A DNA stretch of 64,000 bases from an uncultured Blautia sp. (GTDB taxonomy: Bacteria; Bacillota; Clostridia; Lachnospirales; Lachnospiraceae), in assembly GCA_934364795.1 (NCBI GenBank), contig CAKRMK010000016.1, forward strand, positions 9,378-73,377. The letters are read 5' to 3'. This document shows positions 8,586-16,591 of this stretch, piece by piece (position 1 is the stretch's first letter; the number at the start of each line of letters is the position of its first letter). The notes beneath the pieces are model-generated. The model saw only the letters and a list, made by a program, of their open reading frames with translations, had not been told where the DNA came from and did no database searches. The position numbers and the translations under genes were made by a program.

Positions 8586-9515
8586 ATGATCTTGACAGTA
8601 ACATTAAATGCTGCAATTGATAAGCGCTATGTAGTAGATAATTTTCAGGTTGGACAGGTGAACCGCGTAAAGGAATGTACATATGTACCGGGAGGAAAGG
8701 GACTTAATGTTTCGAAACCGGCGTCTATCTATGGCGCGGATGTAGTTGCAACCGGATTTGTAGGTGGTCATGCAGGAGCCTATATAGAAGATGCCCTGAA
8801 GCCGTTTGGAATTAAAGGTGCATTTTATCATGTAGATGCTGAAAGTCGTTCCTGCATCAATATCTGGGATGAAATTAATCACATTCAGACAGAATTTCTG
8901 GAACCGGGTTTTACTCTTACAGAAGAAGATTTTAAAGGCTTTGAAGCAAAGTTCCGAGAACTGGTAAAAGAGGCAAAGGTAGTTGCCATGTCCGGAAGTG
9001 TTCCGAAAGGATTAGATGGAACTGCTTATCAGCGACTGGTTAAAATTGTGAAAGAGGCTGGAATTCCTGTAATCTTGGATACAAGCGGAAAGCTTCTGGA
9101 AATGGGAATAGAGGCACTGCCTACCATGATTAAACCGAATATTGATGAAATTCGTATGCTCACAGGCAAAAGCTGTGACGATATACAGGAAATCATAGAG
9201 GCTGCAAAAGCGATTCATGAAAGAGGCGTAAAAATCGTAGCAGTTTCTCTTGGTGCAGATGGTTCTCTTGCCGTTGGAGATGATGGAATTTACAGGGCTC
9301 GTGTACCGAAGATAAATGCTGTGAATACAGTTGGCTGTGGAGATTCCATGATAGCAGGCTTTGCACTTGGTCTGGCAGAGGGACTTTCTCTGGAAGATAC
9401 TTTAAGACGGGCCAGCGCAATTTCAGCAGCTGCTGCAATGCGGGAAGAAACAGGCTTTTTTGTAATGGAAGATATGGAGAAGCTTCTTCCACAGATTGAG
9501 ATTACTAAGTTATAA
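8586..9515 (+). CDS. PfkB-family hexose-phosphate kinase (1-phosphofructokinase / tagatose-6-phosphate kinase type)
   Basis: The enzyme phosphorylates a ketose monophosphate to the 1,6-bisphosphate used by the GatY-like aldolase. It is 309 residues long. The N-terminus ILTVTLNAAIDKRYVV and the GGKGLNVS motif (36-43) are typical of the 1-PFK/LacC branch. The C-terminal signature NTVGCGDSMIAGF holds the catalytic base D253 and the anion hole (GCGD instead of GAGD). It starts six bases after the dehydrogenase, and its GAGG ribosome site lies over the preceding stop codon, implying coupling. Sequence alone does not separate fructose-1-phosphate from tagatose-6-phosphate. Confidence 0.9.
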   Translation: MILTVTLNAAIDKRYVVDNFQVGQVNRVKECTYVPGGKGLNVSKPASIYGADVVATGFVGGHAGAYIEDALKPFGIKGAFYHVDAESRSCINIWDEINHIQTEFLEPGFTLTEEDFKGFEAKFRELVKEAKVVAMSGSVPKGLDGTAYQRLVKIVKEAGIPVILDTSGKLLEMGIEALPTMIKPNIDEIRMLTGKSCDDIQEIIEAAKAIHERGVKIVAVSLGADGSLAVGDDGIYRARVPKINAVNTVGCGDSMIAGFALGLAEGLSLEDTLRRASAISAAAAMREETGFFVMEDMEKLLPQIEITKL

Positions 9516-9619
9516 GATAATCATAAGATAATTAGGTAATTCAGCTAAAAAATTATTTGCTGAAAATACATTCGGAAATGTAAGAATGTAAGGCAAATTT
9601 AATAAGGGAGGATAAAAAA

Positions 9620-10630
9620 ATGACAATGATTGATCCGGCAATTGTTCCTCAGAGAACTCTTTATACGGGTGCTAAGATGCCAGCTGTTGGTATGGGAACT
9701 TTTGGAAGTGACCATGCAGATGCTGATGCAGTTTCCGCTGCGGTAGCAGGAGCTATTCGTGTGGGCTACCGTTCCTTTGACTGTGCAGCCTGCTATGGAA
9801 ACGAAGACATGATTGGACAGGTATTTGCAGATGCTTTTGCAGAAGGCGTTGTAAAGAGAGAAGATCTTTTTATTGCATCCAAGGTATGGAATGACATGCA
9901 TGGTGATGGAGATGTACTTCTTGCATGTGCAAAGACATTAAAGGATCTTAAACTTGACTATCTGGATATGTATTATGTTCACTGGCCATTCCCGAATTAT
10001 CATGCTCCTCATTGTGATGTGGATTCAAGAAATCCAGATTCCAAACCATTTACAGTAGAACGCTTCATGAAAACATGGAGACAGATGGAACGTCTGGTAG
10101 ATATGGGACTGACAAAACATATCGGTATGTCCAATATGACAATCCCGAAGCTGGAAGCAGTACTTCCACTTTGCAGAATTAAACCTGCAGCAATTGAAAT
10201 GGAGCTTCATCCATGCTTCCAGCAGCCAGAGCTGTTTGATTATTGCAGAAAGCATGGTATTGAAGTGGTTGGATTCTGTCCCATTGGTTCCCCGGAACGT
10301 CCGGAGAGAGATAAAATGCCAGAAGACATTGCTGATATCGAGTTACCGGAATTAAAGGCAATTGCACAGGCACACGGAGTTCATCCGGCTGTTATCTGTA
10401 TTAAATGGGCAGTACAAAGAGGCGTATCTCCGATTCCTTTCTCTCTGAAAGAAAAGAACTACACTATGAATCTGAAGTGTGTTACAGAAGATCCGCTGAC
10501 AGAGGAAGAAATGGAAACAATTCGTTCTCTGGATAAAAATAACCGTCTGATCAAAGGTCATGTATTCCTGTGGGAAGGTGCAAAAGACTGGCATGATCTG
10601 TGGGATGAGGATGGAGTTATTGTAAAATAG
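9620..10630 (+). CDS. Aldo/keto reductase
   Basis: This is an NAD(P)H-dependent oxidoreductase of 336 residues with the (beta/alpha)8 fold. The catalytic tetrad is visible: D54 and Y59 in FDCAACYGNE, K88 in IASKVWND and H121 in MYYVHWP. The AKR signature near GLTKHIGMSNMTIPKLE and the late cofactor segment PIPFSLKEKNYTMN are present. GGGAGG precedes the ATG. It is separated from the kinase by 104 bases holding only a weak inverted repeat (TTCAGC/GCTGAA, about 9540-9563), so it is probably the operon's last gene. It may reduce or oxidise a sugar or polyol in the same pathway. Substrate unknown. Confidence 0.9.
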   Translation: MTMIDPAIVPQRTLYTGAKMPAVGMGTFGSDHADADAVSAAVAGAIRVGYRSFDCAACYGNEDMIGQVFADAFAEGVVKREDLFIASKVWNDMHGDGDVLLACAKTLKDLKLDYLDMYYVHWPFPNYHAPHCDVDSRNPDSKPFTVERFMKTWRQMERLVDMGLTKHIGMSNMTIPKLEAVLPLCRIKPAAIEMELHPCFQQPELFDYCRKHGIEVVGFCPIGSPERPERDKMPEDIADIELPELKAIAQAHGVHPAVICIKWAVQRGVSPIPFSLKEKNYTMNLKCVTEDPLTEEEMETIRSLDKNNRLIKGHVFLWEGAKDWHDLWDEDGVIVK

Positions 10631-10638
10631 AAATAGAC

Positions 10639-10684
10639 AAAAGCTGCAGAGTTTGTAAAAGTAGGACAACTTTGCAGCTTTTTT
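10639..10684 (+). terminator. Terminator of the aldolase-reductase operon
   Basis: A long stem (AAAAGCTGCAGAGTTTGT against ACAACTTTGCAGCTTTT) with a short loop and T run follows the reductase stop codon by nine bases. Confidence 0.9.
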
Positions 10685-10744
10685 GCCCAATTTTTAAGTA
10701 GGAATATTCTGATAGCTGATTATTTTTTTATAATCTATGTAAGA

Positions 10745-10773
10745 TTGCATAATAAGAGACGCTATGTTAATAT
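10745..10773 (+). promoter_or_regulatory. Promoter of the first yesN/yesM operon
   Basis: TTGCAT and TAATAT are separated by 17 bases, about 95 bases before the regulator's ATG. A small inverted repeat ATGTTA-ATA-TAACAT (10764-10778) overlaps the -10 element and could be an operator. Confidence 0.55.
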
Positions 10774-10865
10774 AACATTTAGACGAAATGAATATTGTGC
10801 ATAAATTGATATCTGGGGGATATTGACTGGCTGCACATTGCATATGGGAAGGAAAAGCAAAAACT

Positions 10866-12488
10866 ATGTATAGAATTTTACTTGTAGATGATGAAATCCT
10901 TGTGCGAGAGGCTATCAAGGAGAATATTGACTGGAAATCTATGGATTGTGAACTGGTTGGTGATTGTGAAAACGGGCGGCAGGCTGCTGATTTTGTGAAA
11001 GAACATCCTGTTGATATTGTACTTACAGATATTCTTATGCCCTATATGGATGGGATGGAATTAAGCCATTTTCTTCATGATAACTATCCGGAAATTGTAA
11101 TTGTCATCTTCAGTGGTTTTGGAGAATTTGAATATGCAAAAAAAGCTATTCAGTATAATGTTAGTGAGTATTTGCTTAAGCCGGTAACTGCCATGGAGCT
11201 TAGAGAAGTTATTGGCAAAATGAAAGAAAAAGTAGATCAGCAAAGAAAAGAGAAAAAGCGATTGGAGGATCTGAAAAAGACTTCTAAGGATTATCATAAA
11301 AATGCACTTGTGATTCGTTCTAAGGCTATTGAAGCACTGGTAAGCTGTACAAGAGATGTGCAGGAAAGTGTGGAAGAACTTGCCGGAATGGGAATTACCC
11401 TGGAGGCAGATTCTTATCGGGTTGCAGTTTTTGATATGGATCTGTATTCCGAAATCCATAAAATCGATATGGAAAAAAGGCAGGAAAGCGCACTGATGGC
11501 CTTTGTTCTTTTTAATGTAGCAGATGAAATTATCAAAGAAAAAAATGCCGGAATTGCCTATCAGGAAGGCAACAATCGTGTGTGCATCCTTTTTATGGGA
11601 GAAAGAACCCGTGATTTTTCTGATGAAATATATGCATTGTGTGAAAAAATCCAGCAGAAAGTAAAAGAAGTAATTGGAATTGAAGTTTCAGCAGGAATCG
11701 GAGGCTGGGTGAGAACTCCCGGAGAACTGATCCGGTCACATGAACAGGCAGAAAAAGCAATAGGACTTCGTTATCTTCTTGGTGGAAATCTTCTGATTGA
11801 TACAGAAGAACTGAATTCTGAAAGAAATCTTTCTCTTTTACAGCCTCTGGAGGAAATGATGGATGGAATTCGAAATGGAAATGACAGGGAAATGAACCAT
11901 GCTCTGTCTGTTATGAAGAAAAGCATCATGGAAGCCAGAATGGATAAAAGCCAGGTATGTGTCTGCCTTCAGATGATCCTTCGGCATGCAGGAAGCTGCT
12001 GGGAGGCTGTTACTTCTGAAGACGAAGATCTGTTTCACAAGAGAGAAGTTCTGATGGGAAAGGTGACTGAACAAAAGACTTTTGAAGAGGCTTTCGCTAT
12101 GGCTGAGGAGTATGTACATGAGGTTTTTGACAGATGTACTTCTCTGAACAGTTCCAATGGACAAAAACAGGCAGTTATAGCTATGGACTATATCCGCAAA
12201 CATTACATGGAACAGGCATTGAGTCTGAATGAGATCTGTTCTTATCTGAATATCAGTACCAGTTATTTTAGTACTATTTTTAAAGACGCCACAGGCGGTA
12301 CATTCCTGGAGTTTTTGGGGAAAATCCGCATGGAGAAGGCGAAAGAACTTCTGGAACAGACAACAATGAAAAACTATGAAATTGCTGAAAAAGTTGGTTT
12401 CTCTGATCCTCATTATTTCAGTATTTCCTTTAAGAAAATGACAGGAAAGACGCCTACAGAATACGCAAAAGAAAAAAGAGGCAATTGA
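10866..12488 (+). CDS. Response regulator, YesN type (receiver plus AraC DNA-binding domain)
   Basis: This is a 540-residue cytoplasmic transcription factor. The receiver domain (1-120) has the acidic pair in LLVDDE, phosphoacceptor D55 in IVLTDILMPYMDG and the conserved lysine K105 in YLLKPV. A long middle region (about 130-430) is typical of YesN proteins. The C-terminal AraC double helix-turn-helix (about 435-537) includes YIRKHYMEQALSLNEICSYL and the signature GFSDPHYFSISFKKMTGKTPTEY. It lies 14 bases upstream of its partner kinase. The nearest target is the ABC operon starting at 15594. It probably activates sugar uptake when the kinase senses ligand. Confidence 0.93.
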   Translation: MYRILLVDDEILVREAIKENIDWKSMDCELVGDCENGRQAADFVKEHPVDIVLTDILMPYMDGMELSHFLHDNYPEIVIVIFSGFGEFEYAKKAIQYNVSEYLLKPVTAMELREVIGKMKEKVDQQRKEKKRLEDLKKTSKDYHKNALVIRSKAIEALVSCTRDVQESVEELAGMGITLEADSYRVAVFDMDLYSEIHKIDMEKRQESALMAFVLFNVADEIIKEKNAGIAYQEGNNRVCILFMGERTRDFSDEIYALCEKIQQKVKEVIGIEVSAGIGGWVRTPGELIRSHEQAEKAIGLRYLLGGNLLIDTEELNSERNLSLLQPLEEMMDGIRNGNDREMNHALSVMKKSIMEARMDKSQVCVCLQMILRHAGSCWEAVTSEDEDLFHKREVLMGKVTEQKTFEEAFAMAEEYVHEVFDRCTSLNSSNGQKQAVIAMDYIRKHYMEQALSLNEICSYLNISTSYFSTIFKDATGGTFLEFLGKIRMEKAKELLEQTTMKNYEIAEKVGFSDPHYFSISFKKMTGKTPTEYAKEKRGN

Positions 12489-12502
12489 TTGGAGAGTGAC
12501 AA

Positions 12503-14314
12503 ATGGAGGAAAAACAGACTCAGACAAAGCTTTTTAAAGGTTTTAAAAGTATTCAGAGTACTATATTTGCAGCTATTTCTGTACTGGTTCTGTGTGCGGT
12601 TATTGTTGCCACTCTGATTTCAGTTCGTTATACCAATTCAGCGATTTATGAGAACTCTGTTATTTATACACAAACGATTATCCGGCAGTTGAATCAGAAT
12701 ATTGATTCTTACATTACCTATATGGATAACATTGCTTCTGTAATAGCGAAAAGTCAGGATGCTTATCAGCTTTTATACCAACAGATAGGGGAAGATGAAG
12801 CTACAAAGGAAGGACATCGCAAACGTTTACTTGAACAATTTAATACGATTTTGAAAAGCCGTGAAGATATCCGAAATATCGGAATTGTACAAAAAGATGG
12901 AGTTATGCTGATAAACAGTGGATATCAGGCAATCAATCCAGATCTGGACCTTTCCACACAGGAATGGTATACAAACGCAGTTGACAATTATAATCAGTAC
13001 TGCCTGACATCTTCACATGTACAGCATGTGATAAAAGGACAGCGCCCCTGGGTAATAACACTTAGCCGTGAAATACATAATTTTTATGGCACAGGAAACA
13101 GTGACGGAGTTGTATTTATAGATCTGAACTATAATGCTATCATAAATCTGTGCGATCAGAACAGCATAGGGGATAGAGGCTATGTGTTTATCCTGGATCA
13201 AGATGGAAATATTGTATATCATCCCAGCCAGCAGCAGTTATATAATGAACTTCAGACAGAGAATATTGACACTGTTATGAACGCTGATTCGGATATAGTA
13301 GTAACCGGGGAGGGGGACGATGAGAAAATCTATACCCTTTCCCATTCTGAAACTACAGGCTGGACCATTGTGGGCTGCGTGAATATGGCAGAACTTTTAA
13401 AAGACAGCAGGGAAGCCAACAATATATATGTAATGACTGCCATTGTGCTGGTTGCCATTGCCATGATTCTATCCAGTTTTATTGCACGCAGCATTACCCT
13501 TCCAATTCAGAAGCTTCGTGATTCTATGAAAAAGGTACAGGAAGGAGACTTTAAAGCTGCCGATGTGGTGATTCCTTCCCAGAATGAAATTGGAAGCCTT
13601 ACAACCTCCTTCAATGCCATGACCCATAGAATTGAAGAGCTGATGGAGGAAAATGTCAAAGAGCAGGAGCAGAAGCGGAAAATTGAGCTGAAGGCATTAC
13701 AGTCTCAGATCAACCCTCATTTTCTGTATAATACCCTGGATTCTATAATATGGATGGCAGAAGGAAAGAAATATGAGGATGTAGTACTGATGACAGCATC
13801 TCTTGCAAGGCTTTTGCGCCAGAGTATCAGTAATGAGGATGAAACTGTGCTCATCGGGCAGGAAATCCAATATGTAAAGAGCTATCTTACCATTCAGAAA
13901 ATGCGCTACAAGGATAAGCTGGAGTTTGAAATTAATGTAGATCCTTCTATTAACAGTGTCCATATTGTAAAGCTGGTACTGCAGCCGATTGTGGAAAATG
14001 CTATCTATCATGGCCTGAAATATAAAGAATCAAAAGGCCTGCTCACTGTAACTGGGTATCAGAAAAATCAAAATGCGGTGATCGAGATTACAGATGACGG
14101 AGTAGGAATGGATGAGGAAACCTTGAATCATATTTTTGAAAAACATAAGGTTAATTACCGGTCTAATGGAGTAGGTGTGTACAATGTGCAAAAAAGACTT
14201 TGCATGTACTATGGAAAAGAATATGGCCTGCATTATGAAAGCGAGCCGGGACATGGCACAACTGTCACAGTGACGATTCCCATGGAACAGGAGGAACAAC
14301 ATGAAAAAGCGTAA
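12503..14314 (+). CDS. Sensor histidine kinase, YesM/LytS type with extracytoplasmic Cache-like domain
   Basis: This is a 603-residue membrane kinase. Transmembrane helix 1 is at about 19-41, an extracellular Cache-like domain at about 45-305 (RGYVFILDQDGNIVYHPS is a typical Cache signature), helix 2 at about 308-332, then HAMP (about 333-385), the His_kinase domain with phosphorylated H406 in QINPHFLYNTLD, and HATPase with the N-box PIVENAIYHG and ITDDGVGMD. It shares 14 bases with the following binding-protein gene, so kinase and binding protein are translationally coupled. It may read sugar through its own Cache domain, through the anchored binding protein, or both. Confidence 0.93.
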   Translation: MEEKQTQTKLFKGFKSIQSTIFAAISVLVLCAVIVATLISVRYTNSAIYENSVIYTQTIIRQLNQNIDSYITYMDNIASVIAKSQDAYQLLYQQIGEDEATKEGHRKRLLEQFNTILKSREDIRNIGIVQKDGVMLINSGYQAINPDLDLSTQEWYTNAVDNYNQYCLTSSHVQHVIKGQRPWVITLSREIHNFYGTGNSDGVVFIDLNYNAIINLCDQNSIGDRGYVFILDQDGNIVYHPSQQQLYNELQTENIDTVMNADSDIVVTGEGDDEKIYTLSHSETTGWTIVGCVNMAELLKDSREANNIYVMTAIVLVAIAMILSSFIARSITLPIQKLRDSMKKVQEGDFKAADVVIPSQNEIGSLTTSFNAMTHRIEELMEENVKEQEQKRKIELKALQSQINPHFLYNTLDSIIWMAEGKKYEDVVLMTASLARLLRQSISNEDETVLIGQEIQYVKSYLTIQKMRYKDKLEFEINVDPSINSVHIVKLVLQPIVENAIYHGLKYKESKGLLTVTGYQKNQNAVIEITDDGVGMDEETLNHIFEKHKVNYRSNGVGVYNVQKRLCMYYGKEYGLHYESEPGHGTTVTVTIPMEQEEQHEKA

Positions 14315-15287
14315 ACAATGGATCATGCTGTTTTGTGCGGCGCTGACAGTATGTGTGGTTTCAGGGGCAATTTTGCACATTCGTCAGAAAAATAACAATA
14401 AAAAATGGTCATTGATTTATATTCCAAAAACAGAAGATGGAACGAATGATTTCTGGACCTCTCTTATTTCCGGAACCAGGATGGCGGCACAGGAATGTGG
14501 GGCGAACCTGGAAATTCTGGCACCAGAGCGGGAACAGGATGTGGAAATTCAAAATAAGCTTCTGGAAGAAGCAATCGAAAAGGATCCGGATGCAATTTTG
14601 TTTTCACCTTCCAGTTTTGATGCCTCCGATGAACTTCTTCAGCAGGCAAAGGAAAAAGGAATCAAGATCACATTTATAGATTCTTATACGGAGAATAATA
14701 TTCAGGATATGACGGTAGCGACGAACAACCTGGAGGCAGGCAGAATGTTGGGAGAGTATGCAAAAACGCTTCTTAACGAGAATTCCAAAATTGCAATTGT
14801 AAGCCATGTTAAAGGTGTATCAACAGCTATTGAAAGAGAACAGGGCTTTCGGGAAGGCCTTGGGGAATATGATAAGAATGTAGTAGATGTAGTTTACTGC
14901 AATTCCCAGTTTGATAAGGCTTCCGAGCTTACAGAAGAACTTATGAAGAAATATCCGGATCTGGAAATGATTGCAGGAATGAATGAGTATTCCTCTGTAG
15001 GCGCTGCAAGAGCGGTTCAGAGAGAAAATATGGAAAATCAGATACAGGTAGTTGGAGTGGATAGTTCCCAGGAAGCAGTCCAGCTTATGGAAAAGGGCGT
15101 GTTTAAGGGAATTGTAGTTCAGAAGGCCTTTAAAATGGGATATCTTGGAGTTACAGAGACTGTAAGGATGCTGCATGGAAAACCATACGATGAGAATGTA
15201 AATTCCGGCTGCCAGCTTGTAACACCGGAGAATATGTATTCCAGCGAAATTGAAAAACTGATTTTTCCATTTAATTCATTAAAATGA
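14301..15287 (+). CDS. Membrane-anchored RbsB-like sugar-binding protein, probable accessory sensor
   Basis: This is a 328-residue periplasmic-binding-protein fold of the ribose type (SLIYIPKTEDGTNDFWTSLISGTRMAA, DAILFSPSSFD, ITFIDSYTEN, VATNNLEAGRMLGEYA, IQVVGVDSSQEAVQLM). The N-terminal hydrophobic helix (about 8-27) lacks both a lipobox and an AxA cleavage site, so it should remain as a membrane anchor. It overlaps the kinase gene by 14 bases and ends the regulator-kinase-binding-protein operon, well away from the transporter's own binding protein at 19246. The arrangement resembles the XylFII-LytS-YesN sensory module known from Clostridium, in which an anchored binding protein presents sugar to the kinase. 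Ligand unknown. Confidence 0.88.
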   Translation: MKKRKQWIMLFCAALTVCVVSGAILHIRQKNNNKKWSLIYIPKTEDGTNDFWTSLISGTRMAAQECGANLEILAPEREQDVEIQNKLLEEAIEKDPDAILFSPSSFDASDELLQQAKEKGIKITFIDSYTENNIQDMTVATNNLEAGRMLGEYAKTLLNENSKIAIVSHVKGVSTAIEREQGFREGLGEYDKNVVDVVYCNSQFDKASELTEELMKKYPDLEMIAGMNEYSSVGAARAVQRENMENQIQVVGVDSSQEAVQLMEKGVFKGIVVQKAFKMGYLGVTETVRMLHGKPYDENVNSGCQLVTPENMYSSEIEKLIFPFNSLK

Positions 15288-15383
15288 TATCAGGATCAAA
15301 AGGTCAAATATGAGAAAGCAGCGATTTACGCAGTAAATCAGCGGATTTTGAAAAAATAATTTCATGTGTTAAAGTAATAGTGC

Positions 15384-15451
15384 ATATTTTCCATAAAAGG
15401 TTAAAAATTTATGACCATATCGTAAATATTTAACCTTTTTCTGGAAAATAT
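15384..15451. promoter_or_regulatory. Long interrupted inverted repeat upstream of the first CUT2 operon
   Basis: ATATTTTCC (15384-15392) pairs with GGAAAATAT (15443-15451), and AAAAGGTTAAA (15395-15405) pairs with TTTAACCTTTT (15429-15439). It lies just upstream of a -10-like TACAAT (15457-15462) with no good -35, which fits an activator-dependent promoter. It is the best candidate site for the upstream YesN regulator. A second small hairpin, GATTTAC-GCA-GTAAATC (15323-15339), sits just after the sensory operon and lacks a T run. Confidence 0.55.
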
Positions 15452-15513
15452 TCTATTACAATTATGCAGGATTCACGTTATGATATAGAAAACACAGAGA
15501 GGTGTGCAAAAAC

Positions 15514-15569
15514 GTTGCTGTTTGTCTGTTGCTGGAGAGAAGGTCAGCTGCAAAACTTTTGACAGTAAC
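15514..15569 (+). repeat. Diverged copy of the GTTGCTGTT...GACAGTAAC leader hairpin
   Basis: GTTGCTGTT (15514-15522) and GACAGTAAC (15561-15569) form an imperfect inverted repeat ending 25 bases before the permease start. It resembles the stronger copies at 20590-20658 and 45844-45903 in ends, length and placement. Confidence 0.5.
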
Positions 15570-15593
15570 AAAAAAATTAAGGAGGGTGAAAAG

Positions 15594-16571
15594 TTGGAAA
15601 AGTTAAAACAAAATCCAATTGTGAAAAAGCTCGGCCTGAACAGAATCCTGCTTGTCTGTATTCTGATTCTCATGTTCGTGGTTTTTAAGGGAGTACTTGG
15701 AAGTAAGTTCCCTGTTGGTGACAGTATCAAGTCTACTTTAAACTACGTATACTTCCTGGGCTTCTTATCACTTGGAGTAACATTTGTAATTGCAACAGGA
15801 GGAATTGATTTCTCCATTGGACCGGTTATGTTCTGCTGTGCACTTGTTTCCGGCTACTGCATGACTTCTTATGGAGTTCCTTGTGCAGCTGCTATGGTAC
15901 TGTGCGTACTTATTGGTCTTGCATTTGGTATCTTCAACGGATGGCTGGTATCTTATATGTCAGTTCCGCCGTTCATTGTTTCCATGGCTTCCATGAACAT
16001 TGCGAAAGGTATTGCTTCTGTATTTACAAAAACACAGTCTGTAAGCTGGCCGCAGAGTTCTGATCCGGTAAACGGATGGTTCCGTAATATTGCTTCCTAT
16101 AACGGATTTCCGGTAGGTCTTGTGATCTTCCTTGGAATGGCAGTTGTTTGCGGTATTGTTCTTTACAATACAAAGCCTGGACGTTATATCCTTTGCCTTG
16201 GATCTAACAGCGAAGCAGTTCGTCTTTCCGGTGTAAACACCAGAAAATGGAGAATGCTTGCTTATGTAATCTGCGGATTCCTGGTAGGAATTGCAGCACT
16301 GTTCTTTGTAGCTACTTACACAACCGTTCAGCCAGGATATGGCGATCAGTATAACAACGAAGCAATTGCAGGCTGTGTAATGGGTGGTACATCCATGGTT
16401 GGTGGACTTGCTTCCATCGGCGGTACTGTAATCGGTGTATTTATCATCTCTCTTCTTCAGCAGGGAATCATGGCATTTGGTCTTGGTAAAGGACAGCAGA
16501 TGATTATTACAGGTATCATTGTTATTGTAGCAGTTTACGCTGACGTTTCTGCAAGACGCAGAAAGAACTGA
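15594..16571 (+). CDS. CUT2 sugar ABC transporter permease (RbsC-like)
   Basis: This is an inner-membrane permease of the ribose/galactose type, 325 residues, with about eight to ten hydrophobic segments. GVTFVIATGGIDFSIGPVMF and the VQPGYGDQYNNEAIAGCVMGGTSMVGGLASIGGTVIGVF segment are family hallmarks. I place the start at a TTG at 15594 because GGAGGG lies eight bases upstream and the resulting length equals that of its partner permease. An in-frame GTG at 15504 has almost no spacing to its purine-rich stretch and falls inside the leader hairpin. It is first in the order permease-ATPase-permease-binding protein, so the channel is probably a heterodimer. Substrate unknown. Confidence 0.9.
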   Translation: MEKLKQNPIVKKLGLNRILLVCILILMFVVFKGVLGSKFPVGDSIKSTLNYVYFLGFLSLGVTFVIATGGIDFSIGPVMFCCALVSGYCMTSYGVPCAAAMVLCVLIGLAFGIFNGWLVSYMSVPPFIVSMASMNIAKGIASVFTKTQSVSWPQSSDPVNGWFRNIASYNGFPVGLVIFLGMAVVCGIVLYNTKPGRYILCLGSNSEAVRLSGVNTRKWRMLAYVICGFLVGIAALFFVATYTTVQPGYGDQYNNEAIAGCVMGGTSMVGGLASIGGTVIGVFIISLLQQGIMAFGLGKGQQMIITGIIVIVAVYADVSARRRKN

Positions 16572-16591
16572 TCATAAGGGAGGATTCGACA

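Noticed and set aside
15323..15339. Terminator after the anchored binding-protein gene
   Set aside because: GATTTAC-GCA-GTAAATC is a neat hairpin but has a weak stem and no T run. I leave it as an unassigned inverted repeat.
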